Source: Streptomyces canus
Lineage (GTDB): Bacteria > Actinomycetota > Actinomycetes > Streptomycetales > Streptomycetaceae
Direction: 5' to 3'
Length of the DNA: 64,000 bases
NCBI RefSeq assembly: GCF_030815415.1
Contig: NZ_JAUSWW010000001.1
Span: forward strand, 1,426,001-1,490,000
Shown here piece after piece: positions 24,645-33,936 of this stretch (position 1 is its first letter; every line of letters begins with the position of its first letter). The notes beneath the pieces are model-generated. The model made no database searches. It was not told the DNA's origin and was given only the letters and a program-made list of their open reading frames with translations. The translations under genes were made by a program, and so were the position numbers.

Positions 24645-27600
24645 TCAGGTGGCGGGTATCTCCAGCTTGCTGATGCGCATCGCTCCGCGGGCCTCCCCCG
24701 GGTGGGTGCTGGTCAGGGTCAGCCTAAGCCTGGAGCCCTGGATCGCCGCGAAGGTGATCAGCGTGGGTTCGTCCGAGGTCGTGGCCCACCCCATGGCCGC
24801 ACCCTCGGCCCTCACATAGCGCTCACCGTCCCACACCTCGACCTCGATGGAGGCGGGCAGGGCGTGCGTGGCGCTCAAGGTGAAGGAGACCTCGACGCGG
24901 TCGAAGGTCCGGGTGCGGCCGAAGTCCACGGAGACCCAGTCCTCGGCCCTGGCCCCGTTGAAGAGCGGCAGAAGGGCCGTGGCGGCCTTGCTGAAGGCGT
25001 TGGACCAGCCGGTGGCCGCGTCGCCGTCGAGCATGGCGGCGGGCAGGGTGTCGGGGCGGCCGGAGTAACTGGCGTCCGCGTAGGGGTAGTTCGGCGGTGC
25101 CGGGTGGTCGGGGGCGAACTCGGCCGCCGGGGTGGCCGAGGCCGACCGGGCCGGCCTGGCGCGCAGGTTCGCGGTGCCCGCCTTGAGGCCCTCCGCGCGG
25201 GCGGTCACCTTCAGCGCGCCCGGCTCCGTGCCCGCCCGCACGATCGCGAGCGCCTTGCCGCAGAAGGCGGTCCGGGTGCTGGCCTGGTAGCGCTCGGCGC
25301 TCTCCTCGCGCCCGTTGTCGAGTCCGGCGAGGGAGCCGCCTTTCACCTCGAAGGTGATCAGGTTCTCCGCGTCGGGTACGACCACTCCGCGGGCGTCGAC
25401 GATCTCCGCGGTCACGAAGACCAGCGACCGCCCGTCCGCCGAAAGCGTCTTGCGGTCCGCTGTCAGCCGTACGGCACGCGCCGGGCCCGCCGTGCGCAGC
25501 ACATCGGTGGCGACGACCTTGCCGCCGCGGCGGGCCACCGCCTTCAACTCCCCCGGCCGGTACGGCACTTTCCAGGTCAGATGGAGCTTGCCCGCGCTGC
25601 CGTCGGGGCTCGTGTAACTGCCGGGGTAGGGGCCGTCGGTGAAGGTCTTGTCGTCGCCGGTGGCCTCGGTGGTCTCCAGGTACTCCCGGCCGTCGACGGT
25701 CTTCTTGGTGTCGAAGGTCCGGGTGCCGAGGGACTTCCCGTTGAGGAACAGCTCGACGGTGGCGATGTTGGAGTACGCCCACACCTCGACCGTGTCACCC
25801 TCCGCGTGGTTCCAGGTCATCGGCAGCAGATGGACCATCGGTTCACTGGTCCACTGGCTCCGGAAGAGGTAGTACATGTCCTTCGGGAAGCCGGCCGTGT
25901 CGACCGCTCCGAAGAAGGAGGCCTTGACCGGGAACACGTCGTACGGCGTGGGTTCGCCGATGTAGTCGATGCCCGACCACAGGAACTGCCCCGCGAACCA
26001 CTTGCGGTCCCGGTCCTTCTTGTGCCCGTACTCGCCGCTCATGGTCCAGGAGGCGAGGTTGTTGTCGTACGAGGAGACGGCCCGTCTGCCCGGGGTGTGG
26101 TTCTCGCCGGTGTTGAGGTGTTCGGGCTCCTGGTAGACGCCGCGGGTCGAGGTCTCGGAGGACGACTCGGACTCGAAGAGGAACAGATGCGGGTACGCCT
26201 CGTGCAACTGGTCCACCGACTTGGCCGTGTTGTAGTTGAGGCCGAGGCCGTCCAGCTTGGCCAGCATCAGATCGGCCGCCGAGCCCTTGGCGGGCAGCCG
26301 CCGGTACTTGTCGGAGCCGATGATCAGCGGGCGGGTGTCGTCGACGGCCCTGATGGCGTCGATGATCCGGTCGGCCATGGCGAGTCCGGCGGTGGAGGTG
26401 GAGTCGGGGATCTCGTTGCCGATCGACCACAGCAGCACGGCGGGCGAGTTGCGGGCCGCGAGCACCATCTCGGTCGCGTCCTTCTCGCACCACTCGTCGA
26501 AGAACCGGCCGTAGTCGTAGCGCGTCTTGCCGGTCTTCCAGCAGTCGAACGCCTCCACCAGCATCACGATGCCGAGCTCCTCGCAGACCCGGATCATCTC
26601 CGGCGAGGGCGGGTTGTGGGAGGTGCGGAACGCGTTGACGCCCATCGACTTCATGAGGGTCATCTGCCGTCGGATCGCGTCGATGCTGACGGCGGCGCCG
26701 AGTGCGCCGAGGTCGTGGTGGAGGTCGACGCCCTTGAACTTGGCGTGGGTGCCGTTGAGGTGGAAGCCCTCGTCGGGGTCGATGCGGAAGGTGCGGATGC
26801 CGAAGGGTGTGCGGTAGGTGTCGACGGTCCGGCCGGCCACACGGAGTTCGGTCAGCAGGGTGTAGCGGTGGGGGTCGCCGAAGTCCCACAGCCTGGGCTC
26901 GGGGACGGTGAGTTCATGGATCTCCGTCGCCTGCTCGGTGATGTCCGCCGTGGTCGCCCTGCGGGCCACCGTCCGGCCGCGCGCGTCCTTGACCGTCGAC
27001 CTGATCTCGACCTGCCTCGCGGCGCCCGACTCGTTCGCCACGGAGGTCTCCACCCGGACCACCGCCCGTTCCCCGGTGACGTCCGGCGTGGTGACGTAGG
27101 TGCCCCAGCGCTTCACATGCACCGGCTCGGTCACCACGAGGCGGGCCTCGCGGTAGATGCCGCTGCCCGAGTACCAGCGGCTGCTGGGCAGCCGGTTCTG
27201 CACCTTGACCGCGATCACGTTCTCGGTGGTGCCGTCGGTGTGCAGCAGGTCGGTGACGTCGAAGGCGAAGCCGGTGTAGCCGTAGGGGTGGCGACCGGCC
27301 TCGGTGCCGTTGCAGTAGACGTACGCGTCCATGTAGACGCCGTCGAACTCCACCGAGATCCGCTTACCGGCGTAGGCGGGCGGCAGGGTGAAGGCGAGGC
27401 GGTACCAGCCGAGGCCGCCCGGGAAGAAGCCGGTGCCGCTGGTGGTGCCGTTCTGTGTGGTGGGGGCGAGTTCGATGCTCCAGTCGTGCGGCACGGCGAC
27501 CTGGCGCCAGGCCGAGTCGTCGTAGGCGGGGTCGGCGGCGCCGGCGTAGGCGCCGGTCGGATCGGTGATCCCGCCCGGGTTGACCAGCGCGAAGCGCCAG

Positions 27601-27743
27601 CCGTCGCGCAGGGCGACCGTGCCGCGGCCCGAGGCGCCCCCGGCGGCGGCCTCGGCGACCAGTGCCGCCGAGGGGCTCAGGAACGCTCCGGCCGCGGGCG
27701 CGGCGGCGGAGGCGATCAGGACAGATCTGCGAGTGACCGTCAT
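24645..27743 (-). CDS. Secreted glycoside hydrolase family 2 (beta-galactosidase-like) with discoidin module
   Basis: A 1032-residue enzyme exported by the Tat route (MTVTRRSVLIASAAAPAAGAFL). The GH2 sugar-binding domain starts at DGWRFALVNPGG, then an Ig-like domain, then the TIM barrel with FRTSHNPPSPEMIRVCEELGI, the acid/base Glu444 in LLWSIGNEIPD and a likely nucleophile Glu597 in SGIDYIGEP. The C-terminal part holds Ig-like domains and an F5/8-type module (YSGRPDTLPAAMLDGDAATGWSNAF). It hydrolyses a beta-galactoside, beta-glucuronide or similar; exact sugar not decidable. Same direction as the GH9 gene with 254 bases between. Confidence 0.92.
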   Translation of the reverse strand: MTVTRRSVLIASAAAPAAGAFLSPSAALVAEAAAGGASGRGTVALRDGWRFALVNPGGITDPTGAYAGAADPAYDDSAWRQVAVPHDWSIELAPTTQNGTTSGTGFFPGGLGWYRLAFTLPPAYAGKRISVEFDGVYMDAYVYCNGTEAGRHPYGYTGFAFDVTDLLHTDGTTENVIAVKVQNRLPSSRWYSGSGIYREARLVVTEPVHVKRWGTYVTTPDVTGERAVVRVETSVANESGAARQVEIRSTVKDARGRTVARRATTADITEQATEIHELTVPEPRLWDFGDPHRYTLLTELRVAGRTVDTYRTPFGIRTFRIDPDEGFHLNGTHAKFKGVDLHHDLGALGAAVSIDAIRRQMTLMKSMGVNAFRTSHNPPSPEMIRVCEELGIVMLVEAFDCWKTGKTRYDYGRFFDEWCEKDATEMVLAARNSPAVLLWSIGNEIPDSTSTAGLAMADRIIDAIRAVDDTRPLIIGSDKYRRLPAKGSAADLMLAKLDGLGLNYNTAKSVDQLHEAYPHLFLFESESSSETSTRGVYQEPEHLNTGENHTPGRRAVSSYDNNLASWTMSGEYGHKKDRDRKWFAGQFLWSGIDYIGEPTPYDVFPVKASFFGAVDTAGFPKDMYYLFRSQWTSEPMVHLLPMTWNHAEGDTVEVWAYSNIATVELFLNGKSLGTRTFDTKKTVDGREYLETTEATGDDKTFTDGPYPGSYTSPDGSAGKLHLTWKVPYRPGELKAVARRGGKVVATDVLRTAGPARAVRLTADRKTLSADGRSLVFVTAEIVDARGVVVPDAENLITFEVKGGSLAGLDNGREESAERYQASTRTAFCGKALAIVRAGTEPGALKVTARAEGLKAGTANLRARPARSASATPAAEFAPDHPAPPNYPYADASYSGRPDTLPAAMLDGDAATGWSNAFSKAATALLPLFNGARAEDWVSVDFGRTRTFDRVEVSFTLSATHALPASIEVEVWDGERYVRAEGAAMGWATTSDEPTLITFAAIQGSRLRLTLTSTHPGEARGAMRISKLEIPAT

Positions 27744-28002
27744 GGCGTGCGGCTCTCCCTCATCAGGGCCCAGAAGTACTCACAACTGATCGTGAACACA
27801 CAGATTCTGACGCCGCGCCACACGGGACCGTCAAGGGTGCGCCCACACACGGCTGCCCCGCGCGTCACAACGGCCGGATGTCCGCCTTGCCCGCGCCCCC
27901 GGGTACGCAGGGGGTTCCCGTCCGCGCGCGAGCGTGACGGACTAGTCTGGAACTCAAGTGACGCACCTGTTCACTGTGAGTGTCCGCGATGGAGTGGCGA
28001 CG

Positions 28003-30380
28003 ATGAGCCCGGACTACCCGTTCGACGATGCCGCGACGGCACGGGCTGTCATCGACGACCTCGGCACGGTCCGGGAGTGGAACGGCGGCGCCGAGCGACT
28101 GCTGGGCCGCCCCGCTTCCGAGGTCGTAGGTCACCCCGCCGCGAATCTGCTGGTCAGCGACGGTCCGGACACGATGTTCACGCCCGGGGGCCCCCGCTGG
28201 GACGGCACCGTCACGCTCCGCCACCGCGACGGCGGCACCGTGTCGGTGTGGCTGCTCGCCCACCACAGCCGCTCGCGGGACGGCAGCCCGGGTCACTGGC
28301 TCGTGGTCACCCCGCTGGAGGTCACCGCCTCCCCGGACGGCCCTCTCGCCACGGCGGCGCTCGTCCAGTCGCCCTGTGCCGTCGCGGTCTACGACGAGCG
28401 GCGCGGCTGCGCCGGGTCAACGACGCCATGGCCGAGGTGATCGGACTGCCCGAGGAGCGCATCCGGGGCCTCAGACTGTCGGAGATCGGCGGCAAACCGG
28501 AGAGCGCGGAGCTCGAGCGGCATCTGCTGCGGGTGCTCGCCTCGGGCCGCGCCGAGGACGTCCAGACGTACATGCGGACCGGCGGGGAGCGGTCCGCGCA
28601 CGCGTGGCTGGCCCGGATGGCCCCGGTCACCGACGCCGAGGGGCGGGTGCGGGGGGTGTGCCTGGCGGCGCACGACTTCACCGAGAACTACCTCGCCCGG
28701 GAGCGGCTCCAGCTGGTCAACGAGGCGAGCGTGCGCATCGGCTCCACTCTCGACGTCACCCGGACCGCGCAGGAGCTCGCCGACGTCTGTGTGCCCGCGC
28801 TCGCCGACTTCGTCAGCATCGACCTGCTGGACCCGCAGGAGAACGGCGATCCGCCGCCAGTGCTCACCGCACCGGTCGGGCTGCGCCGCGCCGCGCACCA
28901 GTCGGTCAACCCCGGCACCCCCGAGGCCGTCGTCAAGCCCGGACAGCTGGAGTCCTATCCGGCCACCTCACCGCAGGCCGACTCGCTGGTGGCGGGCGGC
29001 ACCAGCGTCGCCACCGTGGCGTCCGGGGAGCTCGACCAGTGGCTGTCCTGGGACCCGGCGCGCAGTGAGCGGGTCCAGGAGTACGGCATTCACTCGACGA
29101 TGTCCGTGCCGATCCAGGCCCGCGGGCTGACCCTCGGAGTCGCGGTGCTGACACGGTTCCGGCGGCCGGACCCGTTCACGCCCGACGACGTGCTGCTGGC
29201 CGAGGAGGTGACGGCCCGCGCGGCCGTCTGCATCGACAACGCCCGCCGTTTCTCCCGCGAGCGGGAGACCACCCTCGCCCTGCAGCGCAGTCTGCTGCCC
29301 CGCAAGCTGCCGCGCACCGCCGCCGTGGACGCGGCCTCGCGCTATCTCCCGGCGGCGCGGGCCGGGGTCGGCGGCGACTGGTTCGACGTGATCCCGCTGT
29401 CCGGGATGCGGGTCGCGATGGTCGTCGGGGACGTGGTCGGCCACGGCATCCAGGCCTCGGCCACGATGGGCCGGCTGCGCACCGCCGTACGCACGCTGGC
29501 CGACATCGACCTCGCCCCCGACGAACTGCTCACCCACCTCGACGACCTCGTCGTCCGACTGTCCGCGGAGGCCGGCGGCGAGGGCAGCCCCGGCGAGGTC
29601 GGCGCCACCTGTCTGTACGCGGTCTACGACCCGGTGTCGCGGCGCTGCACACTGGCCCGCGCCGGACATCCCGCGCCGGTGATGATCACGCCGGGCGGTG
29701 CACCTCGGCTGGTCGACCTGCCCTCCGGCCCGCCGCTGGGCGTGGGCGGGCTGCCCTTCGAGTCCGCCGAGCTGGAGTTGCGCGAGGGCACGGTGCTGTC
29801 GTTCTTCACCGACGGCCTGATCGAGTCCCGTGAGCGGGACGCCGACGCCGGTCACGCACTGCTGCGCGAGGCCCTGTCGGTGTCCTCGGAGTCACTGGAG
29901 GAGACCTGCGACCGGGTTCTGCACACCCTGCTCCCGGCGGGCGGCTCCGCCGACGACGTGGCGCTGCTGCTGGCCCGCACCCGAGGGCTGCCCGCCGCCC
30001 AGGTCGCGACCTGGCACATCCCCGCCGACCCGGCGCTCGTCGGCCCGATCCGCAAGCAGGTCGTCGACCAGCTGGGCACCTGGGACCTCCTGGAGGCGTC
30101 GTTCACCGCGGAGCTGGTCGTGAGCGAGCTCGTCACCAACGCCATCCGCTACGGCGCGCGCCCCATCCGGCTGCGGCTCATCCACGACGAGACCACGCTG
30201 ATCTGCGAGGTGTCGGACACCAACCACACGGCCCCGCATCTGCGGCGCGCCAAGACCTGGGACGAGGGCGGCCGCGGACTGCTCCTGGTCGCCCAGCTCA
30301 CCCAGCGCTGGGGCAGCCGGCACACCACCGAGGGCAAGACCATCTGGGCCGAGATCGCTCGGCTCGACGAGGACGGCTGA
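28003..30380 (+). pseudogene. PAS-GAF-SpoIIE phosphatase-HATPase gene with a one-base frameshift
   Basis: Encodes a sensor phosphatase of about 790 residues when one base is restored. Order: PAS (VIDDLGTVREWNGGAERLLGRPASEVVG), second PAS (VNDAMAEVIGLPEERIRGL), GAF (DVTRTAQELADVCVPALADFVSIDLL), SpoIIE/PP2C (ALQRSLLPRKLP, GGDWFDVIPLSG, VGDVVGHGIQASATMGRL, FFTDGLIESRERD) and a C-terminal HATPase (SELVTNAIRYGARPIRLRLI, GGRGLLLVAQLTQRWG). The N-terminal frame runs off at about 28402, where CGGCGCGG seems to lack a T (CGGCTGCGG expected). It may be a true mutation or a sequencing error; everything after is intact and would control an anti-sigma pathway. The start is ATG 28003, eight bases after GGAG. 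Confidence 0.85.
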
Positions 30381-30519
30381 CGGACGCCCGCGCAACCCTC
30401 AGCCCCCGTCCGTCAAACAGCTGCGACCCTCGAACGTGCCGATTTCTCAGGCCAGTTGGAGCAGCACATCCTGCACCGGCTCCTCGGCGTCCGCACGGCA
30501 GGGCAGGCATGATGGTCGT

Positions 30520-31872
30520 ATGCACTCCGTCGAGCGCATCGGCCGCTACCGGATCCAACGCCCCCTGGGCACCGGCGCGTTCGGGACCGTGTGGCTCGCG
30601 CACGACGACACACTCGACGTGCCGGTCGCCGTGAAGATCCTCGCCGACAACTGGTCGCACCGACCGGACATCCGCGAGCGCTTCCTGTCCGAGGCCCGGT
30701 TGCTGCGCCGGGCCGGTTCGCCGCGGGTGGTGCAGGTCTACGACATCGGCGAACTGCCCGACGACAGACCGTACTTGGTGATGGAGTACGCCGACGGCGG
30801 CACCCTCGCCGACCTGCTCCACGACGGTCCGCTCCCCGTGCCCGAGGCGCTGCGGTTCACCGCGCTGGCGGCCCGTGCCGCGGCCACGCTGCACGAGGTG
30901 GGGATCGTGCACCAGGACATCAAGCCGACCAACCTGCTGCTGCGCACCGGCCCGGACGGCGTCCTGGAGGTCGTGCTCGCCGACCTCGGGCCGGCCAGGA
31001 CGCTCGCCGAGGCGTCCGGGCTCACCACGGCCGCCGGTGCGGCGGGCTACCGGCCGCCCGAGCAGGCCGAGCCGGGTGCGGGCATCGACGCGCGGGCCGA
31101 CGTGTACAGCCTGGGCGCGGTCGGCTACCACCTGGTCACCGGCAGCGTGCCGGGCCCGCCGGGGAAGGTCGTACGGCCGGACCGGCTGCGTCCGGGCCTG
31201 GATCCCGGCGTGCGGCGGGCCCTGATGCGGGCGCTGCGGACCGACCGGAAGCGCCGCCGGCCCGACGCGCGGGCCTTCGCCGAGGAACTGGAGCGGCTGG
31301 CGACGGGCCCGAAGCCCCGGCGGCGGCGCCACCGGCTGCTCGGTCTGGCGGCCGGGGCGGCCGTGGCCGGTATGGCCTTCACACAGATGGACCACGGGCC
31401 GGCGCCGACCGAGCTGCGGATCGAGGACACCACCGGCCGGGTCGCGGCCGTGGTGCCCGCCACGTGGGCCGGTCAGGTGCGTGGCTGGGGATGGGATCCG
31501 CGCGTGCTGGGGCTGCCCGCCGGTCATCAGCCGGGTTTCGCCGTCGCGGACGATCTGGCGCGGTGGCAGGATCTCGGCGCGGACGTCGACGGAATGTTCG
31601 TCGGCAGGGTCGGGCGGGGCGAGATCACGGCCCTGGTGAACGCCCTCGCCCATCCCGCCTGTCACTACGACGGGGCCCGCGACCACACCCTGCCCGTGTG
31701 GCACGGCCGGGTCCGCACATGGAGCGACTGTCCGGGCGGCGGCTCCGTCGTCGAGGCCGGGCTGACTCCCCCGGACGGCAGCGGGCAGCCGCAGCTGTAC
31801 GTGCAGATCCGGCAGCAGGGCGAGCCGAAGGGCATCCGGCGTGTCCTCGGCTCGGTCCGGGTCGGGGGCTGA
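30520..31872 (+). CDS. Serine/threonine protein kinase, membrane-anchored
   Basis: A 450-residue Pkn-type kinase. Glycine loop G17-T-G-A-F-G-T-V, catalytic Lys39 (VAVKIL), catalytic loop H131-Q-D-I-K-P-T-N, metal loop DLG in place of DFG, and activation-segment end RPPEQ. The loop is non-RD (Gln in place of Arg), so it may not need activation-loop phosphorylation. A basic stretch PKPRRRRHR and a single membrane helix (LLGLAAGAAVAGMAF) at about 275-290 place a roughly 150-residue sensor domain outside. ATG 30520 begins the kinase fold directly. A lipoprotein gene follows 80 bases on. Confidence 0.9.
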   Translation: MHSVERIGRYRIQRPLGTGAFGTVWLAHDDTLDVPVAVKILADNWSHRPDIRERFLSEARLLRRAGSPRVVQVYDIGELPDDRPYLVMEYADGGTLADLLHDGPLPVPEALRFTALAARAAATLHEVGIVHQDIKPTNLLLRTGPDGVLEVVLADLGPARTLAEASGLTTAAGAAGYRPPEQAEPGAGIDARADVYSLGAVGYHLVTGSVPGPPGKVVRPDRLRPGLDPGVRRALMRALRTDRKRRRPDARAFAEELERLATGPKPRRRRHRLLGLAAGAAVAGMAFTQMDHGPAPTELRIEDTTGRVAAVVPATWAGQVRGWGWDPRVLGLPAGHQPGFAVADDLARWQDLGADVDGMFVGRVGRGEITALVNALAHPACHYDGARDHTLPVWHGRVRTWSDCPGGGSVVEAGLTPPDGSGQPQLYVQIRQQGEPKGIRRVLGSVRVGG

Positions 31873-31952
31873 ACGCGCGAACTTTTCCGGCCGCGGCCGC
31901 ATCGGACCTTCATGACGGGGCACACCGCGCCATACGAGGAGTGTGAAGAGTC

Positions 31953-32597
31953 ATGGTGAACACCTACCGGTCGGTTCTGTTCGTGAGTGCGGCCGCGCTG
32001 CTGGGCCTGCTGACCGCCTGTGGTGACGGCGGCGACTCCGCGTCCGCGCCGCGGACACTGCCGGGCACGGCCGCCCCGGCCACCACCGACGGAACGACGG
32101 CCGCGTCCTCGGCGGAGCCGACCACCACAGCCGCGACACCCTCCCCCGTCGGCAGCACGCCAGGCAAGCCCGGCAAAAGTGCCCGCTGTCACACCTACGA
32201 GCTGGAGGCCACGCTCGGCCGCAACGACCCGGGGGCGGGGCAGGAGAACTTCCCCGTGATCCTGACGAACACCTCGTCCCGTACCTGCACCCTCCACGGC
32301 TATCCGGGTGCCGCGTTCGTCGACGCCTCCGGCAGGCAGCTGGGGCCGGACCCGAAGCGCACCCCCGGCACACCGGCCACCGTGAAGCTGGCGCCGGGGC
32401 AGAACGCGTGGTCGGGGATCACGTTCTCCAACCCGGAGATCAGCGGGGCCCGTACCGCCGACCCGGACGCGCTGCTGGTGACCCCGCCGGACGAGCGGGA
32501 CCCGCTGAAGGTGTCGTGGTCGGCCGGTGAGGTGCCGGTGTCCGGCAACGAGTCCACGGTGTCCATCACGGCGTTCGACCGGGGGCCCGGCACCTGA
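31953..32597 (+). CDS. DUF4232 lipoprotein
   Basis: A 214-residue secreted lipoprotein with lipobox LLTAC (Cys near residue 23) after a hydrophobic signal, then an Ala/Thr/Ser linker, then the DUF4232 domain: CHTYELEATLGRNDPGAGQENFPVILTNTSSRTCTLHGYPGAAFVD. The two cysteines probably form a disulphide. Function of the domain is unknown. ATG 31953 follows GAGGAG. It may act with the upstream kinase as an outside partner, but only adjacency suggests this. Confidence 0.9.
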   Translation: MVNTYRSVLFVSAAALLGLLTACGDGGDSASAPRTLPGTAAPATTDGTTAASSAEPTTTAATPSPVGSTPGKPGKSARCHTYELEATLGRNDPGAGQENFPVILTNTSSRTCTLHGYPGAAFVDASGRQLGPDPKRTPGTPATVKLAPGQNAWSGITFSNPEISGARTADPDALLVTPPDERDPLKVSWSAGEVPVSGNESTVSITAFDRGPGT

Positions 32598-32670
32598 CCC
32601 GGTAAGGGGGCTCTTACCCGGGCCTGTTCTCATGGACGGGCACGGCTCGACCACGCTCTAAGGATCACCG

Positions 32671-33927
32671 CTGAACACCCCGCTCGCCGAAACCCTGTCC
32701 ATAGCGCTGCTCGTCGCCGTACTCGCCTGGGCCGTCGTTCGCCCAAAAGGCCTGCCGGAGGCGGTGCTCGCGGTCCCGGCGGCAGGCCTGGTGATCGCCA
32801 CCGGGGCGATCTCCCCGGACCACGCGTGGGCGGAGGTCGAGCGGCTCGGACCGGTGGTCGGCTTCCTGGCCGCGGTGCTGGTCCTCGCCCACTTCTGCGA
32901 TGTCGAGGGGCTCTTCCGGGCCTGCGGGGCGTGGATGGCCCGCAGCTCCGCGGGGCGCCCGGGCCGGCTGCTGACCGCGGTGTTCGCGCTCGCGTCGGCG
33001 ATCACGGCCGTGCTCAGTCTGGACGCCACGGTGGTGCTGCTGACGCCGGTCGTGCTGGCCACCGCGGCCCGCAGCGGTGTCCGGGCCAAACCGCACCTCT
33101 ATGCCTGCGCGCACCTGTCGAACACGGCGTCGCTGCTGCTGCCGGTGTCCAACCTGACCAACCTGTTGGCGTTCGCGGCGAGCGGCCTGAGTTTCACCCG
33201 GTTCGCGGCGCTGATGGCGCTGCCCTGGCTGGTTGCGATCGGCGCCGAGTATCTGGTGTTCCGGCGCTTCTTCGAGGACGACCTCAAGGCCCCCGCGGCC
33301 CGCTCCGACACCGCGGAGACGCCCGCGCTGCCGGTGTTCGCGCTCGTCACCGTGGGCTGCACGCTGGCGGGGTTCGTCGTGGCGTCGGCGATCGGCATCG
33401 ACCCGGCGTGGGTGGCCCTGGTGGGCGCGCTGGTGCTGGCGGGGCGTGCGCTCGTCCGTCGGCAGGCCACCCCGCTCACGGTGATGCGGTCCGCCGCTCC
33501 GGGGTTCCTGGCGTTCGTGCTGGCGCTCGGCGTCGTCGTGCGCGCGGTCGTCGACAACGGGCTCGCCGACGCGCTGCGGCACGTCCTGCCCGAGGGCTCG
33601 GGACTGGTGGCGCTGCTCGGGATCGCCGCCCTGGCCGCCGTCCTGGCGAACCTGATCAACAACCTGCCCGCGGTCCTGGTCCTGCTGCCGCTGACCGCCA
33701 CGGCCGGTCCCGGGGCGGTACTCGCGGTGCTGATCGGGGTGAACATCGGCCCGAACCTGACGTACGCCGGATCGCTCGCCACCCTGCTGTGGCGGCGGAT
33801 CGTGCAGCGGCACGGGCACGAGGTCGGACTCGGGGAGTTCACCCGGCTCGGTCTGCTCGCCGTCCCGGCCGCGCTGGTGCCGGCCACGCTGGCCCTGTGG
33901 GTGTCGCTCCAGGTCGTCGGGGTGTGA
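32671..33927 (+). CDS. SLC13/ArsB-type anion permease
   Basis: A roughly 418-residue integral membrane transporter of the ion-transporter superfamily (ArsB, NhaD, SLC13), with about eleven hydrophobic segments and the family's two Asn-containing hairpins: SNTASLLLPVSNLTNLLAF and LANLINNLPAVLVLLPL, plus GVNIGPNLTYAGSLATLLW. The substrate could be arsenite or a dicarboxylate. The homologous N-terminus (NTPLAETLSIALLVAVLAWAVVRPKGLPEAV) is only included if the CTG at 32671 is the start, with AAGGATC upstream; the first GTG is at 32764. CTG is a rare start and is my inference. Confidence 0.82.
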   Translation: MNTPLAETLSIALLVAVLAWAVVRPKGLPEAVLAVPAAGLVIATGAISPDHAWAEVERLGPVVGFLAAVLVLAHFCDVEGLFRACGAWMARSSAGRPGRLLTAVFALASAITAVLSLDATVVLLTPVVLATAARSGVRAKPHLYACAHLSNTASLLLPVSNLTNLLAFAASGLSFTRFAALMALPWLVAIGAEYLVFRRFFEDDLKAPAARSDTAETPALPVFALVTVGCTLAGFVVASAIGIDPAWVALVGALVLAGRALVRRQATPLTVMRSAAPGFLAFVLALGVVVRAVVDNGLADALRHVLPEGSGLVALLGIAALAAVLANLINNLPAVLVLLPLTATAGPGAVLAVLIGVNIGPNLTYAGSLATLLWRRIVQRHGHEVGLGEFTRLGLLAVPAALVPATLALWVSLQVVGV

Positions 33928-33936
33928 GCCGGGCGG

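Noticed and set aside
24639..28400. A 1913-codon plus-strand frame starting inside the GH2 gene
   Set aside because: Only its last part, after about 28404, has protein character (the SpoIIE protein). The front is antisense to GH2; it exists because the frameshifted gene joins it by chance.
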